This document shows, one piece after another, positions 37,634-47,400 of a DNA stretch of 64,000 nt. This DNA comes from Micavibrio sp. (lineage in GTDB: Bacteria; Pseudomonadota; Alphaproteobacteria; Micavibrionales; UBA2020), in the NCBI GenBank assembly GCA_028283745.1, contig JAPWJZ010000005.1, forward strand, positions 1-64,000, read 5' to 3'. Position 1 is the stretch's first letter; the number at the start of each line of letters is the position of its first letter. The position numbers were made by a program, and so were the translations under genes. The notes beneath the pieces were generated by a model. That model was not told the DNA's origin. It did no database searches and was given only the letters and a program-made list of their open reading frames with translations.

Positions 37634-38438
37634 CAGCCTTGTGCATCTTTCCGATCGCGCCGTGCTGCGCATTGCGGGGGCAGATGCGACAATCTTTTTA
37701 CAAAACGTCATTACCAACGATATGTCGCGCCTGGATGCTGGCGGCATGCTTTACGCCTGCCTGTTATCCCCGCAGGGGCAATACCTGCATGATTTCTTTA
37801 TTTCGCACGCGGCGGACGGAAACGGCTATTATCTTGATTGCGAGGCCGCGAAGATGGATGACCTGCTGCGCCGTTTCACCATGTTTCGCCTGCGCTCAAA
37901 AGTGACATTCGAAAATATTTCGGCCGGCATGCATGTTTACGCGGCAGGCCAGGGGCAGGGGCTGCCAGACCCGCGCCAGGCCACAATTGGCAGCCGTATT
38001 TACAGCGCGGATACCAGCGCAACTGCCTTGCCGCCCGAAAAATATCATGACTTCTGCATCGACTTTATCGTTCCCAGCGGCAGTCTTGCCATTCGCCCGC
38101 AGGACACAATGTCGGACGTTAACCTTGACCACCTCAACGCCGTTGCGTGGGATAAAGGCTGCTTTATCGGGCAGGAGGTGGCAGCGCGCATGTATCACCT
38201 CGGCAAAGCCAAAAAGCGGCTTTATAAAATTCAGGGCGAAGGGCTGGTGGGGGGGGATGCCATTTTGCAAAACGGACGGCCCGTGGGGGACATCCGGCAG
38301 GTTAGCAGTAACGGCAAAACCGCGTTGGCGCAGCTGAAAATTGCGGCAGCGGAGAATGAATTGCTGCCTTTGTTGACGAATACAGGCGCAAAGCTGCTTT
38401 TGACAAAGGCCGGCTATTTAACCCTTTCCAAGCCCTGA
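37602..38438 (+). CDS. ygfZ: YgfZ/GcvT folate-binding protein (Fe-S assembly factor)
   Basis: The 278-residue protein belongs to the GcvT-like YgfZ family, which binds tetrahydrofolate and supports assembly or repair of certain Fe-S enzymes. The hallmark KGC-Y/F-x-G-Q-E motif is present as DKGCFIGQEVAARM, and the N-terminal FLQNVITNDMSRL with LLSPQGQYLHDFF fits the family. The start lies inside the photolyase end (32-base overlap); an internal ATG at 37623 is an alternative. It is the last gene of the kynA-phrB-ygfZ run. Confidence 0.92.
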   Translation: MTQNQTTMLPDSLVHLSDRAVLRIAGADATIFLQNVITNDMSRLDAGGMLYACLLSPQGQYLHDFFISHAADGNGYYLDCEAAKMDDLLRRFTMFRLRSKVTFENISAGMHVYAAGQGQGLPDPRQATIGSRIYSADTSATALPPEKYHDFCIDFIVPSGSLAIRPQDTMSDVNLDHLNAVAWDKGCFIGQEVAARMYHLGKAKKRLYKIQGEGLVGGDAILQNGRPVGDIRQVSSNGKTALAQLKIAAAENELLPLLTNTGAKLLLTKAGYLTLSKP

Positions 38439-38482
38439 AATTCCTGCTTAAAATCAATTCGTTAACTTTTATCGCTTAGAAT

Positions 38483-39592
38483 ATGAGCAGTGGTAGCGGG
38501 TATTCTTTCATGGCAGACAAGCCTTCAGACAGCGAAAAAAATAACATGGACAAAAGTGGCGGCAAAAAAGCCAAGCCCGTTTTGACGGATGCCGATGCGA
38601 TTGATACGCTGCCGCTGTCAATTATTCCGCTGTCCACTTCATCACTAAAGTCGGCGAAGCTGGTCAAAAACTCCCGCCTTGAAACCGCGCTTGAAATTCA
38701 CAACGACCCCATTGCCGGCCGCCTGCAGATTAACCCTGCGGATGTGGTGAAGGCGCAGGTCGGGTCGGCGCAGGATAAAATCATCCTTGAGCGCCTTGCC
38801 ACGTTGCCGAGTTACGATGTGTATTCGCTCCGCAGCAGCCTGAAACGCCTTGGCATTCCGATTGATGAAACCGTGCTGGAACTATCGGACGGCATGAAGG
38901 ATACCTTGCAAAAATACACGCAGGAATTTACCCACCCGCTTATCCTGCATATTTTCGGCGAAGAAGGCGCGGGGCCTGATACTACGGCGAATATTTTAAA
39001 GCTGTTTAACGACACCGACAAAACCCGCGTCGCGCTGCGGCTTAAAATGATGTCCGAAAAAACCGGCATGTCGATGGCGGAAATTCCGGCGTTTCTGGCG
39101 GATTACAGCGATGTATTCCTGTCCGTCGCCTATTACCGCCACACATTCTACAGCGTGGTGCCGGATGTCAGCCGTTTCTGGCTCTGGCTTAACGAGCTGC
39201 GTAATTTGCGGGAAGATGCGACATCACCCCGCACGCTTGCCAGCGCGCGAAAAGTGGAAGAGTCGCTACGCTTCATTTCCGGCTCCATCCGCGAAAGGCT
39301 GGCGATCTTCCAGAAGGGTTTCGACCTTTTCTGGACCAACATCAGCAAGGAGTCATTCGCGCAGCTGCAGAAGGAAGTCGAGGAAAACCACGCCGGCATG
39401 GGCGCTGTGCTGTGCGGCCTTGTCGTGAAAATGCGCAACTGGTCGCAGGCTTTCCCCGATAACGACATCGGCAGTCCGGCAAAACGCGCCCAATACATTA
39501 TTACAGAGATGGAACCGGGGCTTGAACAGCTGAAGCTGCTTGAAAACGACGCCCGCGGGCGCATTGGCCTCAGCGTCGTCCATATGTTTTAA
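38483..39592 (+). CDS. Hypothetical helical protein
   Basis: A 369-residue protein without a family I recognise. The first about 60 residues are polar and low in structure (SEKNNMDKSGGKKAKP). The rest is mostly helical, including LAMIF-type amphipathic stretches such as ADYSDVFLSVAYYRHTFY, SRFWLWLNELRNLRED and LQKEVEENHAGMGAVL. No signal or membrane helix. An alternative start is ATG 38510. It precedes a DUF599 membrane protein gene by about 100 bases in the same direction. Function unknown. Confidence 0.8.
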   Translation: MSSGSGYSFMADKPSDSEKNNMDKSGGKKAKPVLTDADAIDTLPLSIIPLSTSSLKSAKLVKNSRLETALEIHNDPIAGRLQINPADVVKAQVGSAQDKIILERLATLPSYDVYSLRSSLKRLGIPIDETVLELSDGMKDTLQKYTQEFTHPLILHIFGEEGAGPDTTANILKLFNDTDKTRVALRLKMMSEKTGMSMAEIPAFLADYSDVFLSVAYYRHTFYSVVPDVSRFWLWLNELRNLREDATSPRTLASARKVEESLRFISGSIRERLAIFQKGFDLFWTNISKESFAQLQKEVEENHAGMGAVLCGLVVKMRNWSQAFPDNDIGSPAKRAQYIITEMEPGLEQLKLLENDARGRIGLSVVHMF

Positions 39593-39698
39593 ATAATTAT
39601 CATTAATTATCAATATTTTAGCTTGCATTACACAGAATTATGTTGCGATGCAGCAGGGCGCGCTTTATCCTTTGTCACGCGTCACAAGGGGTGCGTTG

Positions 39699-40472
39699 AT
39701 GGTTTTCCAAGACTATATGAACTGGGTTGCACTGGTATGGTTTTTAACCTGCTGGGTGGGCTACACCTATTACTCAAAACGCAAGGCTGAGAATACCGAA
39801 TGCCTGTCGGCGCAGCTGTATAGCTTCCGCATCGACTGGGTGCGGAACCTGATGCGCCGCGAAAACCGCATTTCAGACCTCGCGCTGCTGAACAACCTTG
39901 TGCAGATGGTCAACTTCCTCGCCACGACCAATATCTTCGTGCTGGCGGGCGCGGTAACGGTTTTGTATTCTTCCGGCCATATCATCGACCTGCTGGCAAA
40001 CCACCCGTTCGTCGCCAATACCAGTGTCGAGGAAGTGCAGATAAAACTCATCACCCTGGTGCTGATTTTCGTTTACGCCTTCTTCCGCTTTACCTGGGCC
40101 ATGCGCCAGCACACGTTCGTCTCCATCCTTATCGGCGCAGCACCCAATGTGGTACAGGGGCAGCCGTTAACGCAGGATCAGGAAGATTTTGCCATTCAGG
40201 TCGCAAAGGTATCCGACCGCGCGGCGCATGACTTTAACTACGGCCTGCGGTCATACTATTTTGCGCTGTCGCTGCTGCCGTGGTTCATCAACCCATGGAT
40301 TTTCATGTTCACGGCAGCACTGGTGGTGGCTGTGCTATATATCCGCGAATTCCGTAGCCGCACGCTGCGCATCCTTGTGCGCAGCCGTGAAAGCTACCTG
40401 CGTATTTACCAGGCGGATAGCAAAGCGCCGTCGATTATTCCTTCAAAGCTGCTTGCGCCGCCGCCAATCTAG
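39699..40472 (+). CDS. DUF599-family membrane protein
   Basis: A 257-residue integral membrane protein with about four hydrophobic segments. The N-terminus, WVALVWFLTCWVGYTYY, and the segment MRRENRISDLALLNNLVQ are typical of the uncharacterised DUF599 family. The start ATG 39699 has AAGGGG eight bases upstream; the in-frame start at 39648 adds 17 unlikely residues. Its 3' end overlaps the convergent ppdK gene by 38 bases. Function is unknown. Confidence 0.88.
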   Translation: MVFQDYMNWVALVWFLTCWVGYTYYSKRKAENTECLSAQLYSFRIDWVRNLMRRENRISDLALLNNLVQMVNFLATTNIFVLAGAVTVLYSSGHIIDLLANHPFVANTSVEEVQIKLITLVLIFVYAFFRFTWAMRQHTFVSILIGAAPNVVQGQPLTQDQEDFAIQVAKVSDRAAHDFNYGLRSYYFALSLLPWFINPWIFMFTAALVVAVLYIREFRSRTLRILVRSRESYLRIYQADSKAPSIIPSKLLAPPPI

Positions 40473-43077
40473 CGATCGGCACGCGGTAGGGGGAGCAGGA
40501 CACGTAATCAAGCCCGATCGCCTCGAAGAAGCGGATGGAGGCAGGGTCGCCGCCATGCTCGCCGCAAATGCCCAGCTTCAGGCCCGCGCGCGTCTTGCGC
40601 CCGCGCTCCGCCGCCGTCTTCACCAGTTCGCCCACGCCGTCAACGTCAATCGACGCAAAGGGGTCGTTCGGCAAAATGCCGGCGCTTTGGTAGGCGGGCA
40701 GGAATGAACCGGCATCGTCGCGGCTGATGCCGAAGGTCGTCTGTGTCAGGTCGTTGGTGCCGAAGCTGAAAAACTCGGCGCTTTCGGCAATGCTGCCAGC
40801 GGCAAGTGCCGCGCGCGGCAGCTCTATCATCGTGCCGGTCAAATAACCAGTGAAGCCGGTGGATTCGGCAACCTTGTCGATCATCGCCTTCAGAATATCC
40901 ATTTCGGCTTTCGTTGCGATCAACGGCACCATGATTTCGGGCGTGACGGTTTCGCCGGTTTCCTTCTTGACGGCAAGCGCGGCTTCAAAAATGGCGCGCA
41001 CCTGCATTTCATAAATTTCCGGATAGACGATGCCAAGGCGGGAACCGCGCAGGCCGAGCATGGGGTTGGTTTCATGCAGGCGGGTAATGCGCTGGTGGAC
41101 CTTATCCACAGTCACCGACAGCGACTTGGCAAGGCCGTTAATTTCCGCATCTTCATGCGGCAGGAATTCATGCAGCGGCGGATCAAGCAGGCGGATGGTG
41201 ACAGGAAGCCCCTTCATGATTTTGAAGAGGTTGATGAAATCCTGGCGCTGGTGCGGTTCGATATGCGCGAGCGCGGCTTTACGGTCTTCCGATGTTTCCG
41301 CCAAAATCATCTGGCGCACGTGCAGAATACGCGTGGGGTCGAAGAACATATGTTCCGTGCGGCAAAGGCCAATGCCTTCCGCGCCGAATTTGCGGGCGGT
41401 TTCAGCATCCAGCACCGTTTCGGCGTTGGTGCGGATTTTCAGGCGGCGCGTGGCATCCGCCCATTTCATGAGCGTTTCAAAATCACCCGTCAGCGCCGGC
41501 TGTAGCATTTTCACTTCGCCAAGCAGCACTTCGCCGGTCGAGCCGTCGATGGTGACGATGTCATTTTCCTTCAGCACATGCCCTTTGATGGTCATGGAAC
41601 GTGCCTTGTTATCAATCACAACATCGCCCGCACCGGAAACGCAGGGCTTGCCCATGCCGCGGGCAACAACCGCCGCGTGGCTGGTCATGCCGCCGCGGGA
41701 AGTGAGAATGCCCTGCGCCGCATGCATGCCGTGAATATCCTCAGGGCTGGTTTCAGTACGGCAGAGAATAACTTTATCGCCGTCTTTCGCACGCGCTTCT
41801 GCAACGTCGGCATCAAAGACGACTTTGCCGGTGGCAGCGCCGGGGGAAGCGGGCAGGCCCTTTGTCAAAACGGTTTTGGCGGCTTTCGCGTCAATCGTCG
41901 GGTGCAGCAACTGGTCGAGCGCTTCCGGCTGGATGCGCTTGATAGCCTGTTCCTTGGTGATCAACCCTTCGTCAACCATATCGACGGCAATTTTAAGCGC
42001 GGCGGCAGCCGTGCGCTTGCCGCTGCGGGTTTGCAGCATATAAAGCTTTTTATTCTGGATGGTGAATTCGATGTCCTGCATGTCCTTGTAGTGTTTTTCC
42101 AGCTGCAGGCGAATATCGTTCAGCTGCTGGTACACTTCCGGCATGGCGGTTTTCATGTCGTCCAGCGGCTGCGGCGTGCGAATGCCGGCGACCACGTCTT
42201 CGCCCTGCGCGTTGATCAGGTATTCGCCGTAAAATTCGCCGCTACCGGTCGAGGGGTTGCGGGTAAAGGCAACGCCCGTGCCGCAATCATCACCCATGTT
42301 GCCAAATACAACCGCCTGCACGCAAACCGCCGTGCCCCATTCTTCGGGGATGCTGTTGATGCGGCGATAGGTCACGGCGCGCGGGGTCATCCACGACTTG
42401 AACACGGCGCCCACTGCGCCCCAGAGCTGTTCGGATGCACTTTGCGGAAAGGGCTTGCCGGTTTCTTTTTGCACGACCGCCTTGAACAGCTCGACAATTT
42501 CCTTTAAGCCAGCTGCCGTAATTTCGGTATCTTGCCGCAGGTGGTTGCGGCGCTTGTGGGTGTCGAGAATATCCTCGAAATCATCATGGTCAACGCCCAG
42601 CACAACATCGCTGTACATCTGGATGAGGCGACGGTAACAGTCATAGGCGAAGCGCTCGTCGCCGCTGGCGGCAAGGCCCTTCACGGTGTCGTCGTTGAGG
42701 CCGATGTTCAGAATAGTATCCATCATGCCGGGCATGGAAACGCGCGCGCCGGAGCGGACGGACAAGAGCAGGGGATGCGCGGCATCGCCAAAGACCATAC
42801 CGGTTTCTTTTTCGAGCTGCTTCAGGCCTGCCGCAACCTGCGCTTCAATGTCGCCGGGGTATGCAGAACCGTTCTGATAGAAATACGTGCAGACTTCCGT
42901 CGACATGACGAAGCCCGGGGGCACGGGCAGGCCGATATTGCTCATTTCCGCAAGGTTCGCGCCCTTGCCGCCGAGAAGGTTTTTCTTGGAAGAGTCGCCT
43001 TCACAAACCTCCCGTCCGAAACTGTAAACCCATTTTTTTTGTTCAGTTACCGGCTGGGACATCTTGGCGCTCTTCAT
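40435..43077 (-). CDS. ppdK: Pyruvate, phosphate dikinase
   Basis: The 880-residue enzyme interconverts pyruvate, ATP and phosphate with phosphoenolpyruvate, AMP and pyrophosphate. The N-terminal ATP-grasp domain begins KNLLGGKGANLAEMSNIGLP and includes RSGARVSMPGMMDTILNIG. The swivelling phospho-His domain is RGGMTSHAAVVARGMGKPC. The C-terminal PEP/pyruvate barrel has FGTNDLTQTTFGISRDD and LKLGICGEHGGDPASI with the catalytic Cys. It sits nine bases after glyS in the alphaproteobacterial order glyQ-glyS-ppdK. Length is normal. Confidence 0.97.
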   Translation of the reverse strand: MKSAKMSQPVTEQKKWVYSFGREVCEGDSSKKNLLGGKGANLAEMSNIGLPVPPGFVMSTEVCTYFYQNGSAYPGDIEAQVAAGLKQLEKETGMVFGDAAHPLLLSVRSGARVSMPGMMDTILNIGLNDDTVKGLAASGDERFAYDCYRRLIQMYSDVVLGVDHDDFEDILDTHKRRNHLRQDTEITAAGLKEIVELFKAVVQKETGKPFPQSASEQLWGAVGAVFKSWMTPRAVTYRRINSIPEEWGTAVCVQAVVFGNMGDDCGTGVAFTRNPSTGSGEFYGEYLINAQGEDVVAGIRTPQPLDDMKTAMPEVYQQLNDIRLQLEKHYKDMQDIEFTIQNKKLYMLQTRSGKRTAAAALKIAVDMVDEGLITKEQAIKRIQPEALDQLLHPTIDAKAAKTVLTKGLPASPGAATGKVVFDADVAEARAKDGDKVILCRTETSPEDIHGMHAAQGILTSRGGMTSHAAVVARGMGKPCVSGAGDVVIDNKARSMTIKGHVLKENDIVTIDGSTGEVLLGEVKMLQPALTGDFETLMKWADATRRLKIRTNAETVLDAETARKFGAEGIGLCRTEHMFFDPTRILHVRQMILAETSEDRKAALAHIEPHQRQDFINLFKIMKGLPVTIRLLDPPLHEFLPHEDAEINGLAKSLSVTVDKVHQRITRLHETNPMLGLRGSRLGIVYPEIYEMQVRAIFEAALAVKKETGETVTPEIMVPLIATKAEMDILKAMIDKVAESTGFTGYLTGTMIELPRAALAAGSIAESAEFFSFGTNDLTQTTFGISRDDAGSFLPAYQSAGILPNDPFASIDVDGVGELVKTAAERGRKTRAGLKLGICGEHGGDPASIRFFEAIGLDYVSCSPYRVPIARLAAAQAALKE

Positions 43078-43085
43078 GATTGTTA

Positions 43086-45176
43086 TTACCCTTCAAGCTT
43101 GGAAAAATCAGCGACCTCGTTCATGGTGCCGGCAATATTGGCCAGCAGACTTAAACGATTGGTACGCAGTTTCGGTTCATCCGCATTGACAAGAATTTTG
43201 GTGAAGAAGTCATCCACCGCGCCGCGCAGGCCCGACATGGCTGACATAACGGCTTTATAATCTTCCTTTGCAAGGTCGGCCTTGATTTTGCCGCCGGAAG
43301 CAGAAAGGGCTTTGAACAGGTTCTTTTCCTGTTCTTCCGCCAGCAGGCTTTCCTGCACGTCTTTGCCGGCGTAAGCCTTGCCGTCCTTCTTTTCCTCGAT
43401 GCGCAGAATGTTGGCGGCGCGTTTATAGCCCGCCAGCAGGTTTACGCCGTCATCGGTTTTAATGAAGTCCTGCACAGCGTTGACGCGGGCAACGACGCGC
43501 AGCAAATCATCATCAGCCTTCGCGGCAAAGACAGCATCGATAAGGTCAAAACGCACGCCTTGGTCTTTCAACGCCACCTTCAGGCGTTCGGTGAAGAACT
43601 GTATCAGTTCTGCCGAAATATCCTTGAAGGGCTTCAGGCCTTTCACTTGGTAGTTTTTATACGCGGCTTCGAAAAGCGGCAGCAACGGCAGACGCAGCTT
43701 GTTTTCAAGGATGATGCGGATAACGCCAAGGGCGGCGCGGCGCAGGGCGAAGGGGTCTTTAGATCCCGTCGGCTTTTCATCAATCGCGAAAAATCCGACC
43801 AGCGTATCCAGCTTGTCGGCAAGGGCCACGCAGATGGAAACCGGCGCGGTCGGGCAGCTATCATTCGCGCCGATGGGCTTGTAGTGGTCGGAAATGGCGG
43901 TTGCGACATCCGCATTTTCTTTGTCATGCAGCGCGTAATAACGGCCGATGATGCCCTGAACTTCCGGGAACTGGAAGACGACGCCGGATGACAAATCCGC
44001 CTTCGCCAGCAGCGCCGCACGCGATGCCAATTTTGCATCTGCCTTGGTCATGTCGGCAATGGCGGCCGAAAGGGCTTGCATGCGGGTGATTTTGTCTTTT
44101 ACCGAGCCGAGCTTCTGGTGGAAGGTAATGTTCTCCAGCGCGGGAACGCGGCTTTCAAGTTTTTGGCGCTTGTCCTGATCCCAGAAGAATTTCGCATCCG
44201 ACAAACGGGCGCGGAGGACTTTTTCATTCCCCGCCACAACCTGTTTGCCGCCGTCTTCGGTGATCGTATTCGCAATCACGATGAACTTGTTGGAAAGCTT
44301 GCCGGCATCATCCAGCAGCGCGATATATTTCTGGTTGCCGCGCATGGTGGAAATCAGCACTTCCTGCGGCACTTCGAGGTATTCTTTTTCAAAGGTGCCG
44401 ACCAGCGGCACGGGCCATTCGACAAGGCCGACGATTTCTTCAAGCAGCGCTTCGTCTTCCTTGACCTGCAGCTTTTCCTTGGCGGCGAGGGCGGTGGCCT
44501 GTTCGGCGATAATCGCCTTGCGGTCGTCGCGGCTGAGCAGCACATGGGCTTTCTTCAGCTTCTCTTTGTAATCCGCAAAGCCGGTTACCGGAATTTTACC
44601 GGAAGAAAGGAAGCGATGTCCTTCGGTCGAAGCGCCGGAGGTGACGGGTTTCTCTGTTCCGCCGAGGGTGAAGTCAAAAGCAATAGCTTCGCCCTTGAAC
44701 AATGCAACCATGCTGTGCAGCGGGCGCACCCACTGGCGGGTGCCCGCCTTCCAGCGCATGGACTTGGGCCAGACCATTTTGTTAATCGCTTCTTCGGCAA
44801 TACCGCCCAGCACTTTTGCGGTGGGCTGGCCTTTGACGTTTTCGCGGAAGAACCAGAAGGTCCCCTTGGGGCTTTCTTCCTTCACGCATTTGTCGAGGCT
44901 GGTGAGATTGACGGATTTGAGGAAGCCCTGAATGGCCTGATCCGGCGCATCCACGCGGGGGCCCCGTTTTTCGACTGTCGTATCCGGCTGCTGTTCGGGC
45001 AGACCATCCACCACAACCGTAATGCGGCGCGGGGTGGAATGGGCTTCGGCTTTCGTAAACGTCAGGCCTTTGTCGGTCAGCGCCTTGGTCAGCAGGTCGC
45101 GCAGATCATCCGCCGCTTTTACTTGCATGCGGGCGGGAATTTCTTCGGAGAAAAGTTCCAGCAGGAATTCAGCCAT
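43086..45176 (-). CDS. glyS: Glycyl-tRNA synthetase beta subunit
   Basis: The 696-residue beta subunit of the heterotetrameric glycyl-tRNA synthetase recognises tRNA-Gly. Family segments are FLLELFSEEIPARMQ at the N-terminus, EGHRFLSSGKIPV, LVEWPVPLVGTFE, and LPLLPLFEAAYKNY toward the C-terminal HD-like and anticodon domains. It starts one base after glyQ ends and is followed by ppdK. No lesions seen. Confidence 0.96.
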   Translation of the reverse strand: MAEFLLELFSEEIPARMQVKAADDLRDLLTKALTDKGLTFTKAEAHSTPRRITVVVDGLPEQQPDTTVEKRGPRVDAPDQAIQGFLKSVNLTSLDKCVKEESPKGTFWFFRENVKGQPTAKVLGGIAEEAINKMVWPKSMRWKAGTRQWVRPLHSMVALFKGEAIAFDFTLGGTEKPVTSGASTEGHRFLSSGKIPVTGFADYKEKLKKAHVLLSRDDRKAIIAEQATALAAKEKLQVKEDEALLEEIVGLVEWPVPLVGTFEKEYLEVPQEVLISTMRGNQKYIALLDDAGKLSNKFIVIANTITEDGGKQVVAGNEKVLRARLSDAKFFWDQDKRQKLESRVPALENITFHQKLGSVKDKITRMQALSAAIADMTKADAKLASRAALLAKADLSSGVVFQFPEVQGIIGRYYALHDKENADVATAISDHYKPIGANDSCPTAPVSICVALADKLDTLVGFFAIDEKPTGSKDPFALRRAALGVIRIILENKLRLPLLPLFEAAYKNYQVKGLKPFKDISAELIQFFTERLKVALKDQGVRFDLIDAVFAAKADDDLLRVVARVNAVQDFIKTDDGVNLLAGYKRAANILRIEEKKDGKAYAGKDVQESLLAEEQEKNLFKALSASGGKIKADLAKEDYKAVMSAMSGLRGAVDDFFTKILVNADEPKLRTNRLSLLANIAGTMNEVADFSKLEG

Positions 45177-45177
45177 G

Positions 45178-46110
45178 TTATGCGGCCTCCTGTTTCAGTT
45201 GTTCATTGTTAAGGCCCAGCCACGCTTCGCAGCAGCCTTTGGCCAGCGCGCGCACGCGCCCGATGTAGGCCTGGCGTTCTACAACACTAATCGCGCCGCG
45301 AGCATCCATCAGGTTAAACAGGTGGCTGGCTTTAAGGCACTGGTCGTAGGCGGGCAGGGCAAGGCCGGTTTTGCCTGCGAGAGATGAATGGGTTGACTTT
45401 GCCTGCAGGAGCTTTTTGCATTCAACTTCCGCTTCCTCGAAATGGCGCATCAGCACTTTTTCGTCGGCGAATTCGAAGTTGTAGGCGGAATATTCCTGTT
45501 CAGCGCGCAGGAAGACTTCACCGTACTTCACGCCCTGACCGTTGAAGTCGAGGTCATAGACGTTGTCGACGTTCTGGATGTACATGGCAAGGCGCTCAAG
45601 CCCGTAGGTGATTTCGCCGGCAACGGGGCTGCATTCAAAGCCGCCAACCTGCTGGAAGTAGGTGAACTGCGTCACTTCCATGCCATCGCACCAGACTTCC
45701 CAGCCAAGGCCCCAGGCGCCAAGCGTCGGGCTTTCCCAGTCGTCTTCGACGAAGCGGATGTCGTGGTACGCAGGGTCAAGACCAATGCGCTTCAGGCTTT
45801 CAAGATACAGCTCGAGGATATTCTCCGGCGAGGGTTTCATGATGACCTGGTACTGGTAGTAGTGCTGCAAGCGGTTGGGGTTTTCGCCATAGCGACCGTC
45901 CGTGGGGCGGCGGGAAGGCTGTACATAGGCGGCGTTCCACTTTTCAGGCCCAAGGGCGCGCAGCGTTGTTGCGGGGTGGAACGTACCTGCGCCCACTTCC
46001 ATGTCGTAGGGCTGCAGAATAAGGCAGCCTTGCTCTGACCAGAAGTTGTGCAGCGTGAGGATAAGATTCTGGAAACTTAGCGGTTTTTTTGTCTCTGGCA
46101 TTGTCGTCAT
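45178..46110 (-). CDS. glyQ: Glycyl-tRNA synthetase alpha subunit
   Basis: The 310-residue catalytic subunit charges tRNA-Gly. Recognisable are [18 protein letters not shown] at the N-terminus, [39 protein letters not shown], and [19 protein letters not shown]. It is the first gene of the glyQ-glyS-ppdK unit; glyS follows directly. It is divergent from the chagasin-like gene at 46241, with the promoter expected within the 130-base gap. Confidence 0.97.
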   Translation of the reverse strand: MTTMPETKKPLSFQNLILTLHNFWSEQGCLILQPYDMEVGAGTFHPATTLRALGPEKWNAAYVQPSRRPTDGRYGENPNRLQHYYQYQVIMKPSPENILELYLESLKRIGLDPAYHDIRFVEDDWESPTLGAWGLGWEVWCDGMEVTQFTYFQQVGGFECSPVAGEITYGLERLAMYIQNVDNVYDLDFNGQGVKYGEVFLRAEQEYSAYNFEFADEKVLMRHFEEAEVECKKLLQAKSTHSSLAGKTGLALPAYDQCLKASHLFNLMDARGAISVVERQAYIGRVRALAKGCCEAWLGLNNEQLKQEAA

Positions 46111-46240
46111 TCCACCTTTAATGTGGGCATTACATTACACGCACAAACGACGATTTCCAAGCCCAGTCATGCTGCGGCGCAACCAATAATCAGTTGCGGC
46201 GCAACGGGTAATCCCACAACGGTAAAGCCGGTAAAAAGTC

Positions 46241-46570
46241 ATGGAAAAATTAAGCGAACAGTTCAATTCCATCGCCGTTAAAAAAGGCGATTTTTTCACG
46301 GTCGAGCTGCCGTGCAATGGGGCGTCCAGCGGGTACCTTTGGAACCTTGATGTTACGGCGGGGCAAGCCAAGGTCATTCGCCATGATTACATCAACCCCA
46401 ACCAGCAGCAGGACATGATGGGTTTCCCTATCGGCGGCACAATGATTGACCGCACGATTATGCAGGCGGAAGAAGACGGCGTGATCGAGATCAATGCCGA
46501 ATGGAAGCGCCCGTGGGAAAAAGCTACGCCACCTGCCAAAGCCCTGAAGCTTAAAGTTACGGTCGGCTGA
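46241..46570 (+). CDS. Chagasin-family (I42) peptidase inhibitor-like protein
   Basis: A 109-residue beta-sandwich protein with the three inhibitor loops of the chagasin family in recognisable form: GASSGYLWNL (usually NPTTGY-W), a central GFPIGGTMI, and WKRPWEKA with the conserved RPW. Such proteins block papain-like cysteine peptidases. No signal peptide is visible, which is odd for an inhibitor usually acting in the periplasm or outside, so it might act inside the cell. No peptidase gene is adjacent. Confidence 0.8.
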   Translation: MEKLSEQFNSIAVKKGDFFTVELPCNGASSGYLWNLDVTAGQAKVIRHDYINPNQQQDMMGFPIGGTMIDRTIMQAEEDGVIEINAEWKRPWEKATPPAKALKLKVTVG

Positions 46571-46699
46571 TCAAAAATTAATAAAGCACAATAATTACAG
46601 CGCGTTAATGGTAACTTACCGTATTTAACGCGGCCTTAATCATTTTGCCATATGATTTTGATATAATTTTAGATATTGGGCATTGGCAGGATTATTCAA

Positions 46700-46972
46700 A
46701 TGATTTCAGAAAGCGTACTAATTTTCGGGGCGACCGGAAATGTGGTGATGGTCATTAACGGGTCCCTACCGCGCAACGTACCCATCATGTTCAAAGTCGG
46801 CGCCAGCAAAATAGACCTCGTGATAAACCAGGACGTTTTATATTCCGAACGCGGGCTCAGCCCCTACATATGCCAGAAGCTGGCAGAGAAGAACGAAATT
46901 GGCCTGCTGGAGGTGATAGATTCCACCAACCCGCCGCGCCACCTCACCAACATTGCATATCACGCATCCTGA
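46700..46972 (+). CDS. Small hypothetical protein
   Basis: A 90-residue protein with no recognised family. It looks beta-rich at the N-terminus (SVLIFGATGNVVMVINGSLP, MFKVGASKIDLVINQD) and has no membrane helix. AGGA lies about nine bases before ATG 46700; the longer TTG start is not needed. The next gene follows after 11 bases in the same direction. Confidence 0.65.
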   Translation: MISESVLIFGATGNVVMVINGSLPRNVPIMFKVGASKIDLVINQDVLYSERGLSPYICQKLAEKNEIGLLEVIDSTNPPRHLTNIAYHAS

Positions 46973-46983
46973 AGGACGACTGA

Positions 46984-47379
46984 ATGGCGCAAGACATGAA
47001 CATCGGGGATTCTGCCAAGACGGTCGTGGGTGCGAGCGGCACCACGGTTGGCCGCCCAAATAGCAGCCTGATGAATACGGTGAAAAACATCATTCTTGGC
47101 GGCACGCTGCTGACAGCGGCGCAGGAAATGCTGGGCGGCCGCATGAAGCCCGGCGACTCCCTCAACAACACGCTTGGCAATAGCGGTGAAGCTTTTTCAA
47201 AACCCGGCACCAGCCTTGGCAACATGCTGATGGCGGGGTTCCTTGTCGAGGGGGTCTTCAAGCTGGCGGATGCAATATCCGGCAAGCCCGCGCAGGATGT
47301 AAAAGCCGAAGCGCCCAAGACTGAAGCCGCCACGCAGCAAACCCGCCGCAGCAGCCTGTTCAAGCCACCCAGCGCTTAA
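46984..47379 (+). CDS. Hypothetical Gly/Ser-rich protein
   Basis: A 131-residue protein of unknown family. The sequence is rich in Gly, Ser, Thr and Ala, with repeated units (GDSAKTVVGASGTTVG, GDSLNNTLGNSGEAF, TSLGNMLMAGFLVEGV) that suggest a repetitive or flexible helical protein. It ends in a basic tail (RRSSLFKPPSA). It converges with the isochorismatase-like gene and is 11 bases downstream of the small gene ending at 46972. Function unknown. Confidence 0.7.
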   Translation: MAQDMNIGDSAKTVVGASGTTVGRPNSSLMNTVKNIILGGTLLTAAQEMLGGRMKPGDSLNNTLGNSGEAFSKPGTSLGNMLMAGFLVEGVFKLADAISGKPAQDVKAEAPKTEAATQQTRRSSLFKPPSA

Positions 47380-47400
47380 AAATTCCAGCATGTTTTATGA

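Noticed and set aside
44076..45212. A 378-codon plus-strand ORF opposite glyS
   Set aside because: Antisense shadow of glyS; low-complexity Phe/Gly-rich product without motifs.
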